From contig OZ253558.1 of the NCBI GenBank assembly GCA_965262745.1, forward strand, positions 3,100,001 through 3,164,000: a stretch of DNA of 64,000 nucleotides. Reading direction: 5' to 3'. Position numbers and translations under genes: made by a program. This DNA is from JAJECS01 sp965262745. GTDB lineage: Bacteria; Chloroflexota; UBA11872. This document shows, piece after piece, positions 17,105 to 26,263 of the stretch (the first letter of the stretch is position 1; every line of letters starts with the position of its first letter). Under the pieces are notes generated by a model that saw only the letters and a list, made by a program, of their open reading frames with translations, was not told the origin of the DNA and ran no database searches.

Positions 17105-17932
17105 TCAGGTGTCCGACGGTGCGTGGTCGCCGATCGGCTTGCCGCAGTGGGGGCATTTCTGCACTTGCTTCGCGCTCCGCCGGACCTCAAGTTCGTCGAC
17201 GAACGCCGACCCCAGGATGCCCGCGGGCAAGGCGAAGAGCCCGATGCCAAAGAGCGCGACCACGGCGCCCAGGATGCGACCGATCGCCGTCGCCGGCGCC
17301 AGGTCGCCGTAACCCACCGTCGTCAGCGTCACCATGCCCCACCACATGGCGGCTGGGATGCTCGAAAAGCCCTCGGGCTGCGCCTCGCGCTCCGCCAGAT
17401 ACATCAACACCGACGCCATGAAAAGGAGCACGAAGGTGACGAACAGCGTGGAGAGCAACACCTCGCGACGGCTGCGCAGCACCGAGACGACGATTGACAT
17501 GGACTCGGAGTAGCGCGTGATCTTGATCAGCCGAAACACCCGCAGCAGCCGCAGCGCGCGCGCGAACCGCAGGTCGAATGTCACCAGCAGCGGGATGTAG
17601 AACGGCACGATGGCGATCAGGTCCATGAGCACCATCGGCTGGACCGCAAACCGCAACCGTCCCTTCACCGGGTGCGCGTAGTCCGGGTCCTCCGTGCACA
17701 CCCACACGCGCGCGAGGTACTCGGCGGTGAAGATCGCGACGGAGACGATCTCGAACACCAGAAAGGCGCCGCCGGCCTGCTCGGCGAGGGGCGCGATCGT
17801 TTCCAGGGCGATCGCCAGGAGGTTGAAGGAGATGAGCGTGAGGATGGCGATGTCGAACAGGTGGCTCGCGCGGTCGCCTTCGGGGGTGGGCTCGACGATC
17901 TCGTAGGCGCGACGCTTGACCCGGCTATACAT
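17105..17932 (-). CDS. voltage-gated potassium channel with C-terminal zinc-ribbon half
   Basis: A 275-residue six-helix ion channel. S4 is visible as FARALRLLRVFRLIKITR with regularly spaced arginines. The selectivity filter TLTTVGYGDLAP precedes S6 (VVALFGIGLFALPAGILG). After S6 a short tail ends CPHCGKPIGDH, half of a zinc ribbon, instead of the usual RCK/TrkA-N domain. It should sit in the inner membrane and pass potassium. Channels of this layout are widespread in bacteria; the metal-binding tail could mediate assembly in a tetramer. Confidence 0.9.
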   Translation of the reverse strand: MYSRVKRRAYEIVEPTPEGDRASHLFDIAILTLISFNLLAIALETIAPLAEQAGGAFLVFEIVSVAIFTAEYLARVWVCTEDPDYAHPVKGRLRFAVQPMVLMDLIAIVPFYIPLLVTFDLRFARALRLLRVFRLIKITRYSESMSIVVSVLRSRREVLLSTLFVTFVLLFMASVLMYLAEREAQPEGFSSIPAAMWWGMVTLTTVGYGDLAPATAIGRILGAVVALFGIGLFALPAGILGSAFVDELEVRRSAKQVQKCPHCGKPIGDHAPSDT

Positions 17933-18003
17933 CAGGCGCTGATCTCGGTGATCGTGCGGTTACGGCGTACCGGACGGCCGGCGTCCTGTCAACGCCGCCG
18001 AAA

Positions 18004-18615
18004 CTATGCCCAGCGGTGCTCATCGGCGGGCGACTCGATCACGCCCAGCGCGTGCAGCATGCGGTCCACCAGCGCGGCCACGATGTCCGCGATGCTGGAC
18101 GGCCGCAGGTAGAAGGCCGGCACCGGCGGCAGCACGGTTGCCCCGGCCTCGGCCAGCGTGACCAGATTGCGCAGATGGATGATCGAGAGCGGCGCCTCAC
18201 GCGGCACGATGACCAACCGGCGCCGCTCCTTCAGCGTGACGTCCGCGGCGCGATGGAGCAGGTTCGTGCCGGCGCCGCTGGCCAGCGCGCCGACGGTTGC
18301 CATGCTGCAGGGAACGATGAGCATGCCGCGCACGGGGTAGCTTCCGCTCGAGATCGGCGCCGCGACGTCTTGCGGCCGGTGCACGGTCACCTCGCCCTGG
18401 GCCATCCAGCGGGCGGTGGCGTCACGAAAGCGCTCCTGCATCTCGTGGTGCCACATCAACTCGCCGTAGTCGCTGCACACGACCTCGAGTCGCTCGCCCC
18501 GGCGCAGCAGCGCCTCGGCCGCCGCGTCGGCGAGCACGGCGCCCGTCGCCCCGGAAATCCCCAAGATCAGACTGGGGCGCGGCCCCCCGCTGTCAGGCAA
18601 CCCACACGCCGGCAA
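18004..18615 (-). CDS. ubiX: flavin prenyltransferase UbiX
   Basis: About 200 residues. It makes prenylated FMN, the cofactor of UbiD decarboxylases. Motifs are ILGISGATGAVLADAAAEAL (FMN loop), MLIVPCSMATVGALASG and RRRLVIVPREAPLSIIHLRN. Its TTG start region overlaps the 3' end of ubiA by 23 bp; a second TTG at 18600 is possible. Order on the minus strand is ubiD, ubiA, ubiX, so cofactor and decarboxylase are likely co-expressed. Confidence 0.93.
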   Translation of the reverse strand: MPACGLPDSGGPRPSLILGISGATGAVLADAAAEALLRRGERLEVVCSDYGELMWHHEMQERFRDATARWMAQGEVTVHRPQDVAAPISSGSYPVRGMLIVPCSMATVGALASGAGTNLLHRAADVTLKERRRLVIVPREAPLSIIHLRNLVTLAEAGATVLPPVPAFYLRPSSIADIVAALVDRMLHALGVIESPADEHRWA

Positions 18616-19459
18616 TGGTGAACACCAGCGCTGTGATCGCCACGTAACCGTTCATGTTGAAGAAGGCCAGATCTAGCCGGGATAGATCGTTGCGCAGCAG
18701 CGCGTGCTCGTAGAGCAGGAGCGCGCCAATGAGGCCCACGCCGACCCAATAGGGCCACGCCAAGGGCGCCACCAGCCCCAACACGATTAGCACCAGGACT
18801 GTGAGCCCATGCGAGCCCCGCGCGATCTGCAACGCGCGGCGCGCGCCGAATCGCGCCGGCACTGAGTGCAGCCCGCGGCGGCGGTCGAAACTCACGTCCT
18901 GCAGGGCGTAGAGCACGTCGAACCCGGCGATCCAGAACATGACGACCAGCGCCAGCAAGATGGCCTCGGCGCCGATGTCGCCGCGCACGGCGATCCAGCC
19001 GCCCACGGGTGCGATGCCGTCGGCCAGCCCCAACAGCCAGTGGCTGAGCCAGGTGAACCGCTTGGTGAACGAATAGAGCGTGACGGTGACCATCGCCACG
19101 GGCGCCAGGGCAAGCGCCAAAAGGTTGAGCTGCAAGGCGGCGACGTGCAGCAGCGCAAAGCCGGCCGACGCCAGCCCCACCATCTCGATGCGAGACATCC
19201 GGCCGGCCGGCAGGGCGCGTTCGGCCGTGCGCGGGTTCGCCGCGTCGATGCGCGCGTCGATCAGGCGGTTCGCCGCCATGGCGCCCGTGCGCGCGCCGGC
19301 CATGGCAACCGTGATCCACAGGAAGGTGCGCCAGCCGGGCCAGCCGCCCTGGGCCAGCACCATCCCCAGGAACGCAAATGGCAGCGCAAAGATTGTGTGC
19401 TCGAACTTGATCGCGTCGAGATACAGACGCAGGCGCATCGCGGCGGCGGCCGGGTTCAT
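18593..19459 (-). CDS. ubiA: UbiA-family polyprenyltransferase
   Basis: A 288-residue membrane prenyltransferase with the two aspartate motifs that bind Mg-prenyl-diphosphate: NRLIDARIDAANPRT and YALQDVSFDRRRG, and seven to nine hydrophobic helices. The ATG at 19459 (MNPAAAAMRLRLYLDAIKFE) is preferred over the TTG at 19474. Next to ubiX and ubiD in a bacterium without other ubiquinone genes here, it is most likely MqnP of the futalosine menaquinone route; that is inference. Confidence 0.9.
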   Translation of the reverse strand: MNPAAAAMRLRLYLDAIKFEHTIFALPFAFLGMVLAQGGWPGWRTFLWITVAMAGARTGAMAANRLIDARIDAANPRTAERALPAGRMSRIEMVGLASAGFALLHVAALQLNLLALALAPVAMVTVTLYSFTKRFTWLSHWLLGLADGIAPVGGWIAVRGDIGAEAILLALVVMFWIAGFDVLYALQDVSFDRRRGLHSVPARFGARRALQIARGSHGLTVLVLIVLGLVAPLAWPYWVGVGLIGALLLYEHALLRNDLSRLDLAFFNMNGYVAITALVFTIAGVWVA

Positions 19460-19531
19460 ACGCGGCTCATGCAACGGGACGGGATAAACCCGAGCCTAAC
19501 GCGCCGCGCGGGTGCGCACATCCATGGATTG

Positions 19532-20986
19532 CTACTCAATGCCATAGCTGGTCCACCGTTCGTTGACCCGCGTCACGATGTGCTCGTCCATCGCGATATC
19601 GGGCGGCCATTCGCGAGGAAAGCCCTCTTCCGGCAACTTGCGCGTGGCGTCGATGCCGAGCTTGCCGCCCACATTCGCGTGGGTGGTGGCGAATTCCAGT
19701 GCGTCCATCACGCCCTGGGCATGCTCGGTGTCCCGGGATGGATCGGTGTTGGCCCCGACGCGCCACAGGACCTCGCTCAGGTCCTGCACGTCCACATCGG
19801 CGTCCACCACGATCACGTACTTGGTGAACATCAGTTGGCCCACGCCCCAGATGGCGTGCATCACCTTGCGGGCCTGTCCCGGATAGCGCTTGCGAATCGA
19901 CACGATGGCGAAGTTGTGGAACACGCCGTGGACGGGCAGGTTCATGTCGACGATTTCCGGAATGACCATCCGCACCAGCGGCAGGAACAGCCGCTCGGTG
20001 GCTTTGCCGATCCATCCGTCCTCCATCGGCGGACGCCCCACGATCGTGGAGACGAATATTGGATCCTGCCGCCGCGTCACCGCTGTCAGGTGGAACACGG
20101 GGTAGGGCTCGGCGAGCGAGTAGTAGCCGGTATGGTCCCCAAAGGGTCCTTCCATCCGGGACTCCTGCGGGTCCACGTAGCCTTCGAGCACGATCTCCGC
20201 GCGTGCCGGCACCAGGATGTCCACCGTCTGCGCGCGCACCATCTCGACCGAGGCACCCCGCAGGAAGCCGGCAAACACCAATTCGTCGATATCCGGCGGC
20301 AAGGGCGCCGTGGCCGCGTATAGCAAGACCGGATCGGCGCCGATGGCAATGGCCACTTCGAGTCGGGCGCGCTCCTCGCCGCTGCGGCGCCAGTGCTCCG
20401 CGCCGCCCTTGTGCAGCTGCCAGTGCATGCCAAGCGTTTGCGCGTCGAAGACCTGCAGCCGATACATGCCCATGTTGCGCTTGCCGCTGCCGGGATCGTG
20501 GGTGAAGACGAGCGGCATGGTGATGTAGGGGCCGCCGTCCTCCGGCCAGCAGGTGGGAATGGGCAAGCCGTCCAGCGAGGGGGCGTCCGTCTCGACAATG
20601 TCCTGCACGGGACCGCCGCGCACGGTTCGCGGGCCAATGCGGCCCACGCGCAAGAGCTCGCCCAGGGTCTGCAGCTTGCCCCAAATGCTGGCCGGCGGGG
20701 GACTCATGGCCAGGTCCAGCAGACGCTCGATGCGCGTCTCCAACTCGGACCAGTCGTCTACGCCCAGAGCCCAGGCCATCCGCTGCTTAGTGCCGAGCAG
20801 ATTGATCGCCAGCGGCACGTCTGAGCCCTTCACGTTCTCGAAGAGCAGAGCCGGGCCGTCCGCCTTCATCACACGATCGGCGATCTCGGTGATCTCGAGA
20901 TGCGGATCGACCTCAACGTCAATCCGGCGCAGCTGTCCCATCTGCTCGATGTGGTCCACGAAAGCGCGGAGGTCTCGGAAAGCCAT
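19532..20986 (-). CDS. ubiD: UbiD-family decarboxylase
   Basis: A 484-residue prenyl-FMN-dependent (de)carboxylase, menaquinone/ubiquinone type. It opens FRDLRAFVDHIEQMGQL with the DVEVDPHLEITEIADR segment, and has the catalytic region MEGPFGDHTGYYSLAEPYP with Glu, followed by ITRRQDPIFVSTIVGRPPMEDGW-like text. The end RWTSYGIE is also typical. Length is normal. It would remove the ring carboxylate after UbiA prenylation, using cofactor from UbiX. Confidence 0.94.
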   Translation of the reverse strand: MAFRDLRAFVDHIEQMGQLRRIDVEVDPHLEITEIADRVMKADGPALLFENVKGSDVPLAINLLGTKQRMAWALGVDDWSELETRIERLLDLAMSPPPASIWGKLQTLGELLRVGRIGPRTVRGGPVQDIVETDAPSLDGLPIPTCWPEDGGPYITMPLVFTHDPGSGKRNMGMYRLQVFDAQTLGMHWQLHKGGAEHWRRSGEERARLEVAIAIGADPVLLYAATAPLPPDIDELVFAGFLRGASVEMVRAQTVDILVPARAEIVLEGYVDPQESRMEGPFGDHTGYYSLAEPYPVFHLTAVTRRQDPIFVSTIVGRPPMEDGWIGKATERLFLPLVRMVIPEIVDMNLPVHGVFHNFAIVSIRKRYPGQARKVMHAIWGVGQLMFTKYVIVVDADVDVQDLSEVLWRVGANTDPSRDTEHAQGVMDALEFATTHANVGGKLGIDATRKLPEEGFPREWPPDIAMDEHIVTRVNERWTSYGIE

Positions 20987-21001
20987 GGCGAAGTCTCGGC
21001 G

Positions 21002-21856
21002 CTACGCCCCGACCAGCGCGGGCAGCGGCAGGTCCATGAGCGACTCGATCACATAGTCCGGTTGCTGGTCGGCGGGCGCGGCAGCGGCCTCGGCGGCCGA
21101 CGTGACCCCGGTGAGCACCAGGACGGACGCGGCACCAATCGCGCGAGCGCCGGCAATATCCGCGGTCAGCATGTCGCCCAGCACCACCAGATCGGCGGCG
21201 TCCACCCCCGCGCGCTCCATGATGACCTGGAACATATGCGCCGACGGCTTGCCGACGATCACCGGCTCTTGTCCGGTGACGGCGGTGACGGCGGCCGTGA
21301 TGGCGCCCGCGCCCGGCACGGGACCCGACGGCGTCGGATAGTGCGGGTCGGTGTTGACGGCGAGGTACGTGGCCCCATCCAACATGATGGCGCGGGTGGC
21401 GCGCCGCAACTTGGCGTAGGTCAAGTCGAAGTCCACGCCCACGACGACGACCGCGGGAACGTCGTCGGCCTCCCAGGTCGTGACGTCGTAGCCGGCGGCG
21501 GCGATCTGTGCCGCCAGACCGCCGCTGCCCAGCACGAGCACGCGGCAGGGGGCTGGATGATGCGTGCGCAGATACGACACGCTGGCGACCACGGCCGACA
21601 CGATGCTCTCGGGGCCGGCGCTGATACCCAGTCCTTGCAGCTTGGCCGCCAGCTCCACCGGCGTCTCTCGCGAGTTGTTGGTGATAAAAAGGGTCGGGAG
21701 CCCCAGATGCTGCACTGCGGCCACCGCTTCGGCCGCGCCCGGGATCAGCTCCGGTCCGCGGTAAATGACGCCGTCCATGTCGAACGCGAAGGCGCGCCGC
21801 CGGATCGGAACGAGCGCCGGCTCGCCATCGTGCCGGTGCGTCGCGGCCGTCGGCAT
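21002..21856 (-). CDS. HAD-superfamily class IIA hydrolase (NagD/phosphoglycolate phosphatase-like)
   Basis: A 284-residue phosphatase. HAD motif I is FAFDMDGVIYRG, motif II LFITNNSRETP, motif III Lys in VIVGKPSAHM, and motif IV VVLGDMLTADIAGARAIG. The class IIA cap lies between motifs II and III. Substrates include phosphoglycolate, AMP/UMP and sugar phosphates. The ATG at 21856 overlaps the TGA of the upstream dehydrogenase (TGATG), indicating translational coupling. Confidence 0.9.
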   Translation of the reverse strand: MPTAATHRHDGEPALVPIRRRAFAFDMDGVIYRGPELIPGAAEAVAAVQHLGLPTLFITNNSRETPVELAAKLQGLGISAGPESIVSAVVASVSYLRTHHPAPCRVLVLGSGGLAAQIAAAGYDVTTWEADDVPAVVVVGVDFDLTYAKLRRATRAIMLDGATYLAVNTDPHYPTPSGPVPGAGAITAAVTAVTGQEPVIVGKPSAHMFQVIMERAGVDAADLVVLGDMLTADIAGARAIGAASVLVLTGVTSAAEAAAAPADQQPDYVIESLMDLPLPALVGA

Positions 21857-22836
21857 CAGTCCGAGTAGAGGCCGTTCACGACCATCTCGCGCCGCCACGA
21901 CCCTTGCAAGACGTCGATGATGTTCTGCGCCGACATCTCGGTCATGCGCACCACGCAGTCGGTGGAGATGCCCGCAACGTGGGGCGTGGCGATCACGTTC
22001 GGCAGCTGGGCCAGCCGGTGGTCCGACGGTGGCTCCTGCGCGCGCACGTCCAACGCGGCGCCGGCAATGCCCCCCTGCCTCAACGCGGTGTAGAGCGCGT
22101 CCTCATCCACTAGACCGCCGCGGGCGGTGTTGACGAGATAGGCGGTGGGCTTCATCAGCCCCAGCCGCCGCTCGTTGACGAGATTGGCCGTCTCCGGCGT
22201 TGTGTTTACGTGCAAGGTCACGTAGTCCGCGTGGCGAAACAGATCGTCAAGCTCGACGAGTTCGATGCCGTTTTCGGCGACGAATTGCTGGTCGGGGTAT
22301 GGCTCGGCCGCAATGAGCACCGCTTCGAATCCGGCCAGCCGCCGGACGACGCTGCGGCCAATGCGCCCCAGTCCCACCACGCCGATCGTCTTGCCGCGGA
22401 TCTCATTCATCAGGCCGCGCGTCCAATCGCCGCGGGCAGTGTTCGAAACGTAGTCGCACAGCTCCCGCGCCATGGCCAGGATCATGGTCACGGCCGACTC
22501 GGCGACGGTGGTGTCGTTCGAGCCCGCGGCGATCATGGCCACCACGTTGTGATCGGCGGCCGCGGCGGTATCGATGGCGTCGTAACCCACCCCAACGCGC
22601 GAGACCACGCGCAGGTCGGGCGCGCTCTCAAGGACCGTGCGTGTGTACGACTCGCTGCTGGCCACCGTGGCCGTGATGCCGCGCAACAGGTCGATGAGCT
22701 GCATCTCGGTTGGATAGAGCTGCTTCTCGGGAACGTCGGCCATGACTACCTCGTGGCCAGCCTGGTGCAAGAGGTCGCGCCAGCTGGTATTGAGGGATTT
22801 CATGGCGAGCCGGGAGGTCACAAGGACACGGGCCAC
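21856..22836 (-). CDS. D-isomer-specific 2-hydroxyacid dehydrogenase (SerA-like)
   Basis: A 326-residue NAD-dependent dehydrogenase. It carries IGVVGLGRIGRSVVRRL, the catalytic Arg region VNTARGGLVDEDALY, and the His region NVIATPHVAGIS. It resembles the catalytic part of phosphoglycerate dehydrogenase without ACT domains, so serine synthesis is possible but hydroxypyruvate or other 2-oxoacids are equally possible. It starts with GTG at 22836 and is coupled to the HAD gene downstream, which could act on the phosphorylated product. Confidence 0.88.
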   Translation of the reverse strand: MARVLVTSRLAMKSLNTSWRDLLHQAGHEVVMADVPEKQLYPTEMQLIDLLRGITATVASSESYTRTVLESAPDLRVVSRVGVGYDAIDTAAAADHNVVAMIAAGSNDTTVAESAVTMILAMARELCDYVSNTARGDWTRGLMNEIRGKTIGVVGLGRIGRSVVRRLAGFEAVLIAAEPYPDQQFVAENGIELVELDDLFRHADYVTLHVNTTPETANLVNERRLGLMKPTAYLVNTARGGLVDEDALYTALRQGGIAGAALDVRAQEPPSDHRLAQLPNVIATPHVAGISTDCVVRMTEMSAQNIIDVLQGSWRREMVVNGLYSD

Positions 22837-22893
22837 AAGGTGCTCCTATTGAGACGGCGGGCGAGTGCCCATTCTAGCGGTGCGCGCGGACGG

Positions 22894-23358
22894 CTATAGG
22901 CCCAGCTCCGCCGGCCTATCGACGATGGCGAAGCTGATCTCGCCTTCGGCGACGAGTTGATCGCCGATGGTCGCCCGCCCGCGACCGCGCCCAAAGTTGG
23001 CGCGCACCCGCAGCAGCTCCGTTTCCAGCCGCACCTGATCGCCCGGCCGGGCCGGGGTGCGGAACTTCCATTTGTCCAGCCCCGTGAGCATGGCGATCTT
23101 GTCGCGATTGGCCGGCAACCCCAGCGCGGCCACCCCGCCCACCTGTGCCAGCGCCTCGACGATGATCACGCCCGGCATCACCGGAAATCCGGGAAAGTGC
23201 CCGCGCAGCACGTTCGCCTCAAGCGCCGCGATGTCATCGATATACCCCACCGCTCGCCGCCCATACTCGATCTCCACGATGCGGTCGATGAAGAGAAAGG
23301 GCTCCCGGTGCGGAATGACCGCTTCGATCCCATCGCGGTCGAGTACCGGCTGTGTCAT
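22894..23358 (-). CDS. fabZ: 3-hydroxyacyl-ACP dehydratase
   Basis: A 154-residue hot-dog-fold dehydratase of fatty-acid synthesis. The catalytic His is in VIPHREPFLFIDRI and the Glu in FPVMPGVIIVEALAQVGG. The start is taken at the ATG at 23358; ATG at 23367 is in frame too. It is isolated from other fab genes. Confidence 0.92.
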   Translation of the reverse strand: MTQPVLDRDGIEAVIPHREPFLFIDRIVEIEYGRRAVGYIDDIAALEANVLRGHFPGFPVMPGVIIVEALAQVGGVAALGLPANRDKIAMLTGLDKWKFRTPARPGDQVRLETELLRVRANFGRGRGRATIGDQLVAEGEISFAIVDRPAELGL

Positions 23359-23534
23359 GCGGAGCATCTCGGGCCATAGGCCGGCGGCATTGTGGCATGA
23401 GCCGCTCGGCCCGATCTCCGTACGTGACAAGGAATCGGTATCCAGGTCTCGGCTAACCTGGGACCGACGCGAGTCCCTGGGGACGCGACGTGCCTGAAGG
23501 GGCTGGGCACAGGTCGCTGGCGACGGGAGGCGGC

Positions 23535-26135
23535 ATGGCGGACAGCATCGAAGCGATCATCGAGCGGCGCATCGAGCGGGCCCGGCTCGACGATGATGTG
23601 GCGATCTACGTGATGGCGGCGCTGGACGGCACACTCGATCAGTTCATCAATGGCGGGTCCGAAAAAGAATTAGCCGAGCGGCTGCGGCCGGCAGCCGCAG
23701 CGACAGCACCCACTCGGGCGTTTCTGCTGCGTGTGTCAGTCGCGGGATTCCGGGGCGTCGGACCCCAAGCGGACCTCGAGGTCGTTCCCGGTCCGGGATT
23801 GACCTTGGTCGTCGGCGCGAACGGGACCGGGAAGTCCAGCTTCGCCGAGGGACTGGAGTTCCTGCTCACCGGGGAAAATTCACGCTGGGAAGGCAAGACC
23901 AGTGAGTGGCGGCAGGGTTGGCGCAATCTGCACAGTAAAGAGTCAGTCCTGCTGCAGGCCCATTTCGCCGTCGAGGGCGTAGCCGGGCCTGCCGTGGTCT
24001 CGCGCCGCTGGCGTCCCGAGGCCACCGAGCTTGACGATCACGCGACCGAGACGGATATCGCCGGCGAGTGCGGTGCGGGGCTGGCCGCCCTTGGCTGCGA
24101 ACCGGCGCTCGGGACGCACCGCCCGTTCCTTTCCTACAGCCAACTCAGCGAGATTGTGGAGAAGGGCCCGTCGGCGCGGTTCGACGCGATGGCGGCCGGC
24201 TTGGGTCTCGAAGCGCTTACGGAAGCGCGCGAGCGGCTGCGCGGCCGCCGCCTGGACGACCAGCGCACGCTCAAGACAGCGCGCGAGGAGCTTGGTGTCC
24301 TCCTTGGCGAACTGGAAGCCCTGGACGACGAGCGCGCGCGCACCGTGCGCGCGGCGCTGACAAAAGCGCCGTGGGACTTCGAAGCGGTCTACTTGGTGTT
24401 GGAGGGCGGGCTCGACGACGCCGGCGACCGGCCGCTTGATCTGCTGCGGCGCCTGGCCGCGATCGAGTTCCCGTCCGCGGAGGAGGTCGAGGATCTCTGC
24501 CGTGAGCTGCGTGGCGCATACCCACGGCTGGAGGCCATCAAGGGCGGCAACGCGGCGCGCGCGATGCGTTTGGCTGAGATTCTTGAGGCGGCGCTGCGCG
24601 CGCATGAGCACGACGGAGACCAGCCTTGCCCCGTGTGTCAGACGGGACGGATAGATGACCGATGGCGGTCCACTGTCGACGAGCGCTTACGGAGCCTTGG
24701 GCAAGAGGCAGAGGAAGCGAATCGCGCCGCTGAGCTGTTGCACGGATTAGCGGAGAAGTGCGAAATCCTCACCCGCGGGCCGCCGGACTGGCTCGCGGAC
24801 GCCGGGCGGGTGGGGATCGATGCGTCGGATGTCCGGCAAGCATGGAAGTGGTGGGAATACTCAACCGCGGATGAGCCCGGTCTGCCCGTCGAGGAAGAGC
24901 TATGGCCAGACGCTGTGCCCCCCTCCGTGGAGGAACTCGCGACCATCCTTCGTGTTGGCAACGACATTCGCGTCATCGATCGACCGCCAAGCGATTCAAT
25001 GTTCACGATGAGCGCCCAGGGACTGCTCGAAATTGCCGGTCGGCTGACCGAGCGCGGGGCGGGGGTGCGCGCCGCGCTGGCGCCGCTGCGCGAGCAGGCG
25101 CGGGCGGAGTTGGACCGCCGCGAAAACCTCTGGCGCCCGCTGGCGCGGCGGTTGCTGGACTGGCTGCCGTCCGGCCGGCGCGGGCAACAGGCGGCGAAGC
25201 GAGTTGACGCGGTCCAGGCGGCTGAAGACTGGCTGGCTGGTGAAGAAGACGACATCCGCGCCGAGCGCTTTCGGCCAATCGCGCAGCGGGCGCGGTGCAA
25301 CGAGACGCTGGTGGGCCGGGGCAGCAGCGTCTCGTTGGACGATCTGGAGCTCACGGGTCGAGCGAACGCCCGCCGCCTAGACATTTCCACGAGCATCGAC
25401 GGCCAAGATGGCGCCGCGCTCGCGGTGATGAGCCAGGGCGAGTTGAACGCGCTCTCGCTCAGCCTGCTCCTGGCGCGGGCGGTGCTTCCGGAGAGTCCCT
25501 TCGGCTTCCTGGTGATCGACGACCCCGTGCAGGTGATGGATCCGGTGAAGGTGGAAGGGCTGGCGCGCGTGCTCGCGGAAGCCGCGCGTGAACGCCAGGT
25601 GATCGTGTTCACCCACGACAAGCGTCTGCAGGCGGCTGTGTGGCGGCTGCGTATCAAGCATCGGATGCTCGAAGTCCGGCGGCGCGAGCCCTCCGTGGTC
25701 ACGTGCGCGCCTGTCAAGGACCCAGTGCGGCGGCATCTCGCCGACGCGAGCGCCGTGTTGCTGACCGAAGGCTTGGACGACTTAACGCGCCGCCGGGTAG
25801 TCCCTGGCATCTGCCGGCAGGCCATCGAAGCCTCCTGCATCGAGGCTGTTCGACGCAGCCGCGCGGAGGCGGGGCGCGACCAAGCCAAGACGGAGGAGGA
25901 CATTAGTCACGCCCAGACGCTCAACGACAAACTCAAGATTGTCCTATTGGGCGACCCCGATGGGGATCACCACGAAATGCGCAAAAGACTCGGTCAGCAC
26001 TTCGGACGCCGAGCGCGCGATGTGGTGGATGCCTGTAATCGCGGTGTGCACGGCCAATGGAGCGGAGAGATGGACGCGCTGATCGACGCTACTGACTGGC
26101 TGGCCAAGCGCATCGTGGACTTTGATCTCCGATGA
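23535..26135 (+). CDS. RecF/SMC-like ATPase with zinc hook (cassette gene 1)
   Basis: An 866-residue ATPase. The Walker A loop is GANGTGKSS (94-102), a CPVC zinc hook lies at 365-368 inside a helical insert, the ABC signature is MSQGELNAL (632-640), and Walker B is FGFLVIDDPVQVMD (656-669, catalytic Asp pair 662-663), with an H-loop FTHDKR. After residue ~700 a helical extension ends with ACNRGVHG (833-840), a motif seen in HEPN-like abortive-infection proteins. GGGAGG at 23525 sets the ATG at 23535. The gene heads a coupled three-gene operon next to a toxin-antitoxin cluster, so a defence role is likely but unproven. Confidence 0.85.
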   Translation: MADSIEAIIERRIERARLDDDVAIYVMAALDGTLDQFINGGSEKELAERLRPAAAATAPTRAFLLRVSVAGFRGVGPQADLEVVPGPGLTLVVGANGTGKSSFAEGLEFLLTGENSRWEGKTSEWRQGWRNLHSKESVLLQAHFAVEGVAGPAVVSRRWRPEATELDDHATETDIAGECGAGLAALGCEPALGTHRPFLSYSQLSEIVEKGPSARFDAMAAGLGLEALTEARERLRGRRLDDQRTLKTAREELGVLLGELEALDDERARTVRAALTKAPWDFEAVYLVLEGGLDDAGDRPLDLLRRLAAIEFPSAEEVEDLCRELRGAYPRLEAIKGGNAARAMRLAEILEAALRAHEHDGDQPCPVCQTGRIDDRWRSTVDERLRSLGQEAEEANRAAELLHGLAEKCEILTRGPPDWLADAGRVGIDASDVRQAWKWWEYSTADEPGLPVEEELWPDAVPPSVEELATILRVGNDIRVIDRPPSDSMFTMSAQGLLEIAGRLTERGAGVRAALAPLREQARAELDRRENLWRPLARRLLDWLPSGRRGQQAAKRVDAVQAAEDWLAGEEDDIRAERFRPIAQRARCNETLVGRGSSVSLDDLELTGRANARRLDISTSIDGQDGAALAVMSQGELNALSLSLLLARAVLPESPFGFLVIDDPVQVMDPVKVEGLARVLAEAARERQVIVFTHDKRLQAAVWRLRIKHRMLEVRRREPSVVTCAPVKDPVRRHLADASAVLLTEGLDDLTRRRVVPGICRQAIEASCIEAVRRSRAEAGRDQAKTEEDISHAQTLNDKLKIVLLGDPDGDHHEMRKRLGQHFGRRARDVVDACNRGVHGQWSGEMDALIDATDWLAKRIVDFDLR

Positions 26136-26263
26136 CCGCCGAACTACCGCGTTCCCAGAATGTCGCTGGCGGCGGGAATCCGCACGTCCACCGTTCCGGC
26201 ACACAGCCTGCCCCGTACGAGATACGGGGCTGGAATCCAGTGCTGGCGGGCGGTTACAGGTGA
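26132..26263 (+). CDS. 43-residue small ORF coupled to both neighbours (cassette gene 2)
   Basis: The ATG at 26132 overlaps the TGA of the ATPase gene (ATGA), and its own TGA at 26261-26263 overlaps the GTG of the next gene (GTGA). The peptide starts MTAELPRSQN and ends PYEIRGWNPVLAGGYR, with Gly/Pro-rich composition and no membrane segment. No family is recognised. The two 4-bp overlaps are the main evidence that it is translated; it could also be a coupling leader with no protein function. Confidence 0.55.
   Translation: MTAELPRSQNVAGGGNPHVHRSGTQPAPYEIRGWNPVLAGGYR

Noticed and set aside
18866..20323. 485-codon plus-strand frame across ubiA/ubiD
   Set aside because: Spans two well-supported genes on the other strand and has His/Arg/Gln-rich shadow composition without domain motifs.
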